In this document: positions 60,621 to 64,000 of the stretch, in pieces
How positions within the stretch are numbered: the first letter of the stretch is position 1
Layout: each line of letters begins with the position of its first letter
NCBI GenBank assembly: GCA_027943335.1
Contig: BSBK01006431.1
Location: forward strand, 2,501 to 66,500
DNA length: 64,000 nt
Reading direction: 5' to 3'
From: Chamaecyparis obtusa
Taxonomy: Eukaryota > Streptophyta > Pinopsida > Cupressales > Cupressaceae
The notes under the pieces: model-generated
The model's database searches: none
Seen by the model: the letters and a program-made list of their open reading frames with translations, nothing else
What the model was told of the DNA's origin: nothing
Made by a program: the position numbers and the translations under genes

Positions 60621-60999
60621 GAATTCAGACATAATTGTTATTTCAATCTCAAGTCATAGTGGTAATACAATTGAAAATGATTCTCTGTCATTGATATCAA
60701 ACAGACTTAATGTAACTCAACCTGCATAAAATTATTAACTTGCTTCTGAGAAATACTGCAAGTAGAAAAATCTTTACGATTTTGTTTCTGAAGAAAAACT
60801 TCAACACTGCTAAACTCTGTGATGAATAATATTAAGAAAATATCCCCAAATCAGTTCTAAATAAAAATATTGTTGGGCGTATAGGGAGTGATCTTTCTTC
60901 TAAAGAAATAACTCTAATTTCTGTTTTGATAAAACCCTTCTGAAAATGAATTTCTGTAAATCTGATCCTGAAGAAATAACCTCACAGCCTGGTGGAATG

Positions 61000-61016
61000 G
61001 TAGGCTCTGATACCTT
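61000..61016 (-). promoter_or_regulatory. Element B primer-binding site
   Basis: On the minus strand the LTR end TCATTTCA is followed by AAGGTATCAGAGCC, one change from the canonical tRNA-iMet site TGGTATCAGAGC. Confidence 0.75.
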
Positions 61017-61909
61017 TGAAATGACCCTAACTGGCCATTTACTAATTTCGACCAAGAAATCTTAAGCAAATTTAAAATAAACACTAACATGCAAATAACC
61101 AGCAGATACTCTTGAATAACCAACAGATTTATTCATAAAACCAGCAAATACAATCTCGTGAAATAACTCAAAAAATGGTATGTATTTTACAACAGCAATA
61201 CAAAACCATAGATTATAATATTCCAATCTGAACTACAGGCAAATAACAATAAGACTTGATGATAAAGAACCTAGTAAAACACTGGCGAAGTTTGAAGTGA
61301 ATCCACACCGGGATGAATCGGGTTTCCGTCCAATCCACCAAGAAATGCTGAAGGTTTCCGTCCTCAGATTTCTGATTCGATAGTTGAAGCTTCTCAAATT
61401 CTGAAGGAGAAATAATATCCATAAACTGAAGCTTGCTAAATGAGACTCCAAAACCTCCTCTTATGGCTGCAACTATGACTCTTTAGTTTCCCCACTGTGA
61501 CTCTTCATATGCCCATTTCGTCTCTTTATAATTTCACTTTAAGTCACTTTTTAAATAAATTGACCTTTGAGTTATAAAGTGAAATAATAAATAAAGTGAG
61601 GAATCGTCCGTCATTAAAATGGAGGCCCAAACGAGCTCGGATGCTGACCTGTGATAGCTCGTTGGAAAGCTCTCGACGAGATGCTCCAAGTCCACTACTG
61701 AAAAACCGAGAATTCTGAACCTTGCTAAATTACTATAAATAGTAAGTACCCTGGAAACTTGCGGAAACTGCTTTGATGGGCCTGGAACTGAAACTACCTA
61801 GGCCAATTATCTCCTGGTACACTACCATGCCACGATTAGCCCTCCGGCCCAAAGTGAAAAGGCTAACAAGATGACACAATATAATGTACCCCAAAAAGGG
61901 GACATTACA
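61017..61909 (-). repeat. Element B, 5' LTR
   Basis: 893 bp, starts TGTAATGTCCCC on the minus strand. Its right edge is followed by TAAAT, matching the sequence left of 54991. Confidence 0.9.
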
Positions 61910-61914
61910 TAAAT

Positions 61915-62172
61915 CCATGGAAAGCAACCGGGATAGTCTGTTACACCTGCAACAGAGTTGGACACCTAGCTAAATACTGCAGGAACCGGTCAATGAACAA
62001 AAGAAAAGGATCGGTCAAAATGGTGGTGAAGACCTCGCCTTCCAATAAGAATAATGGAGGAAAGGAGACCGAGAAGGAAGTAAAGAAGATTTGGTTCAAG
62101 AAGGAATCAAAGAGCTCCGCTGAGGATAAGACAGAGGGAAGATCCTCATTAATCGATGGTGATATCTCTTGA
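61915..62172 (+). pseudogene. Element C Gag-like gene, second part
   Basis: Once one copy of the TAAAT duplication and element B are discounted, the frame continues without shift. It contains a further knuckle CYTCNRVGHLAKYC and a lysine-rich tail (KETEKEVKKIWFKKESKSSA), ending at TGA 62170-62172. The whole Gag-like protein would be about 450 residues with up to five knuckle-like motifs. Confidence 0.75.
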
Positions 62173-62394
62173 GCAAACTGAGCCTACAAGGCTTAGAGGG
62201 AACCGGTAGCTCGTCTATCAAACTCACCCAGTCTGCAAGAAAGACCGAACAGGTAAGCGTTGATCAACCGGGGTTTGCTCAAAGCGAAAAAGCTTAAATA
62301 CCGGTTGGCGAAAAAGGAAAGGAAGGGTAGGTATGGTAATTAATGCTATAGCCGTTAATCAAATAGTTACCGTTTGGTAATTACCGTTATGCCC

Positions 62395-62554
62395 TAAATC
62401 TATATAAAGAAAGGAAGATTACTCATTTTCTTTTACTTTGCCATTTGTGATTTACAATCTTTTATGCTTGAGTAATATTCTCGTGCCTTGATCAACGATA
62501 AGAGTTCTTTGAAAGACCGATCAAGCTATTTACTGTGTTAATCGGTTGATATCA
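62395..62554 (+). promoter_or_regulatory. Possible internal promoter of element C
   Basis: CTATATAAAG (near 62400-62410) is a good plant TATA box, about 150 bp upstream of the ATG at 62555 of the second frame. The interval contains pyrimidine-rich sequence typical of a leader. This suggests a separately transcribed second gene, but rests only on motif and position. Confidence 0.4.
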
Positions 62555-64000
62555 ATGGCATTTTCTTCATCTGTCGGCAAGTTGATTCAAGGTAAGCAAA
62601 TCGACCAACCTGTCTACGACATCATGGCGGTTCAGAACAGGGCAAACGACATGTCTGGTGCACTATCATCCGTGCCTGATGGTGATCTCATGATGGAAGA
62701 CGTGACCGCTTTCATTCATGCCAAGTAGGAAGAACTGGGTGAGACCTTCATCCAGAGCGAGTATCTCTCGCTATGTGAGGACGGAAAGCTTCGAGATAGA
62801 TACGTGAAGCTGGTGTCATCCGGTCTCATCAACGGAGTCTGTTATCCAACTATCTTCCTACTGGATTGGATTCGATTGGTTCTTAGTCGTGTGCACGATC
62901 CAAGGTTTTGGCTTGCGAAAGGAGCATGTACACAAATTACCAAGGAGAACTTGCATTGAGTGATTGGGTACAGTCAGGAAGGAGAAGCACTAACCTTAAA
63001 AACCATCTCTAATGCTGTGGTTGCAAAACTGACAAAGTTGAAATCTGATGGTCGGCTTATGACTGTAAATGACATTGAAGATGAAGGAGTCCGGTTCGCA
63101 TCCGCTGTGATAGGCTACAAGATCTATCAATCCAGTAACCTAAACAACATACCGGGTGGAGCCATTCATGTCGCTTACCGGATAATGCATGGCAACGCCA
63201 AGTACCATCTCTGCGGAATGCTTTGAGGTCAACTATTTGAAAATATGAAGAAGCTTGGCATTGTAAAGAAGAAATCTCTGAAGTATGGCACCCTACTGCT
63301 ATGCTTTTACTTTTACCATTCTAACTTCTTTCTGGGAATAGGAAAGGTGACTTGGGCAACCGCTCGCCCAGTTATGATGCAGATAAGTGATATGGCCAAC
63401 CAACTGGGAAGCCAATTCGGTAAAGTAATGACCGAGTACTTTGAGGCATTTCAACTGAGAATGCACGCCAGAGAAAGGGTTCCGTCAACTATTGTTGACT
63501 CATACAAAGATGATGTATGTTTTCTAGTCTCCATTGATCACTGCATCATTCAAGCAATGGAACCAAGAACCGGGTATGCTCCTGAACTGGGTTACGGGAT
63601 CACCTCCAAGATAGCAAAGGCATATGCTGATGCCCTACAAGAAGCTGATCTAGATCTCTCTGCTTACCGGTTTGGTACCTTTGAAGAGATTCAGGAGAAT
63701 TTGATGAAAAGGGCACCAGTCAAGAATGTATATGTGAAAAGGACCCCCACACCAAAGAAGAAACCGGTGACAGAACAACCCAAGGCTCAAAGGAAGAAAG
63801 CACATCCGACACCCAGTACTCAAGGAGAAGAACAAGAGGAAACATAAACTGAAGAAACAATTCCTCTAGTTAGAAAGAGGAAAATTGGTAAACCGGTAAA
63901 GGAAGATGCACCGAGAGCCAGAAAGCCCACAATTGATGAATTTGTGGTAGGATTGAAAGAATTTGGTGGAATGGGTTCAGTCAGCAGAAGGTATCAATTG
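62555..64000 (+). pseudogene. Element C additional ORF, unknown protein, runs off the window
   Basis: A single frame from the ATG at 62555 (MAFSSSVGKLIQGKQIDQPV) to the window edge, with four stops: 62726 TAG, 62957 TGA, 63224 TGA and about 63845 TAA. Each is one C-to-T step from CAG, CGA, CGA or CAA. Apart from these it is well preserved: QEELGETF-like, FIQSEYLSLCEDGKLRDRYV, YPTIFLLDWIRLVLSRVHDP, DIEDEGVRFASAVIGYKIYQ, GGAIHVAYRIMHGNAKYHLC, PVMMQISDMANQLGSQFGKV, MTEYFEAFQLRMHARERVPS, then a lysine/proline-rich basic tail. It matches no retroelement enzyme that I recognise and has no zinc knuckle. A second structural protein is possible. At least 480 codons. Confidence 0.65.

Larger units (their letters stand above)
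54991..61909 (-). mobile_element. Element B: pol-less LTR retrotransposon carrying host-gene fragments
   Basis: Two 893-bp direct repeats (54991-55883 and 61017-61909) are flanked by a perfect 5-bp duplication TAAAT (54986-54990 and 61910-61914). On the minus strand the LTR reads TGTAATGTCCCC...GGGTCATTTCA, with primer-binding site AGGTATCAGAGCC next to the 5' LTR and a purine tract (GAGAAGGGATGA) before the 3' LTR. By eye the LTRs agree at about 91%. The interior (5.1 kb) holds, in transcription order, a CpG-rich leader, a Tousled-kinase-like fragment, a PDS5-like fragment and a long unique ORF related to the element A gene. No protease, integrase or RT is present. It is inserted in the gag gene of element C, antisense to it and to the DCL3-like gene. 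Confidence 0.88.
52756..64000 (+). mobile_element. Element C: LTR retrotransposon with multi-knuckle Gag and extra ORF, running off the window
   Basis: The 5' LTR is at 52756-53831 (TGTTAG...AATAACA), with the primer-binding site TGGTATCAGAGC at 53834-53845. A gag-like frame (53890-54990, resumed 61915-62172) is split by element B. A second frame begins at 62555 and continues past 64000. No protease, integrase or RT lies between the two frames. The 3' LTR and any pol gene would lie beyond the window, so whether the element is autonomous cannot be decided here. The LTR end carries the GATTCACCCCCCCTCT block shared with the Copia LTRs, hinting that Copia machinery may mobilise it. Confidence 0.75.

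Overview
This is plant nuclear DNA, most likely from a gymnosperm (conifer-like) with a very large genome. It is AT-rich and poor in CpG, packed with LTR retrotransposons of several ages nested in one another, and its only clear host gene has introns of about 8.8 kb, 30.2 kb and at least 13.6 kb. The gymnosperm assignment is an inference from intron size and repeat density. No prokaryotic features, CRISPR arrays, tRNAs or rRNAs were seen.

The host gene lies on the + strand and encodes a Dicer-like protein of the DCL3 type. A candidate first exon (10424-10656, lysine-rich N-terminus) sits behind a CpG-richer promoter/leader region. Four helicase exons follow: 19426-19651 (Walker A, GTGKT), 19784-19897, 50075-50209 (DECH box) and 50308-50377 (TASP motif). 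All four are open, have GT/AG borders and are phase-compatible. The rest of the gene lies beyond 64000.

Region by region. 1-630 is a minisatellite with a 41+41+49 bp higher-order repeat, followed by an LTR-like segment (about 752-1270). 1390-4960 is a decayed Ty3/gypsy relic (G-patch, RT, RNase H). 4960-9400 is AT-rich with no recognisable gene, except for a diverged tandem duplication of about 510 bp. Intron 1 holds a broken hAT transposon (about 11091-16459, minus strand) split by a solo Copia-type LTR (13336-15150). The 30-kb intron holds a LINE (from about 20700) split by element A (22582-38107). Element A is in turn split by a Copia element on the minus strand (25956-33686) and by a solo LTR (34140-35632). 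Beyond it are a short hAT-like element (40157-41077), a hAT fragment (about 43400-43670) and a LINE 3' end (about 44160-45945). The last intron holds a solo LTR (50993-52719) and element C (from 52756 to beyond the window), whose gag gene is split by element B (54991-61909, minus strand).

Three points stand out. (1) Elements A and B have the LTR signature TGTAATGTCCCC, show no protease, integrase or RT in this window, and encode versions of the same unfamiliar acidic/coiled-coil protein, so they look like a pol-less family with its own gene. (2) Element B carries, in the same orientation as its own gene, intronless-looking fragments of two host genes: a Tousled-type kinase and a PDS5-type cohesin cofactor. 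This suggests gene capture by the element. (3) Element C has a coiled-coil Gag with several zinc knuckles, then a TATA-like box and a second long reading frame of unknown type. Most premature stops in these frames are explained by C-to-T changes on one strand or the other, as expected for long-methylated transposons.
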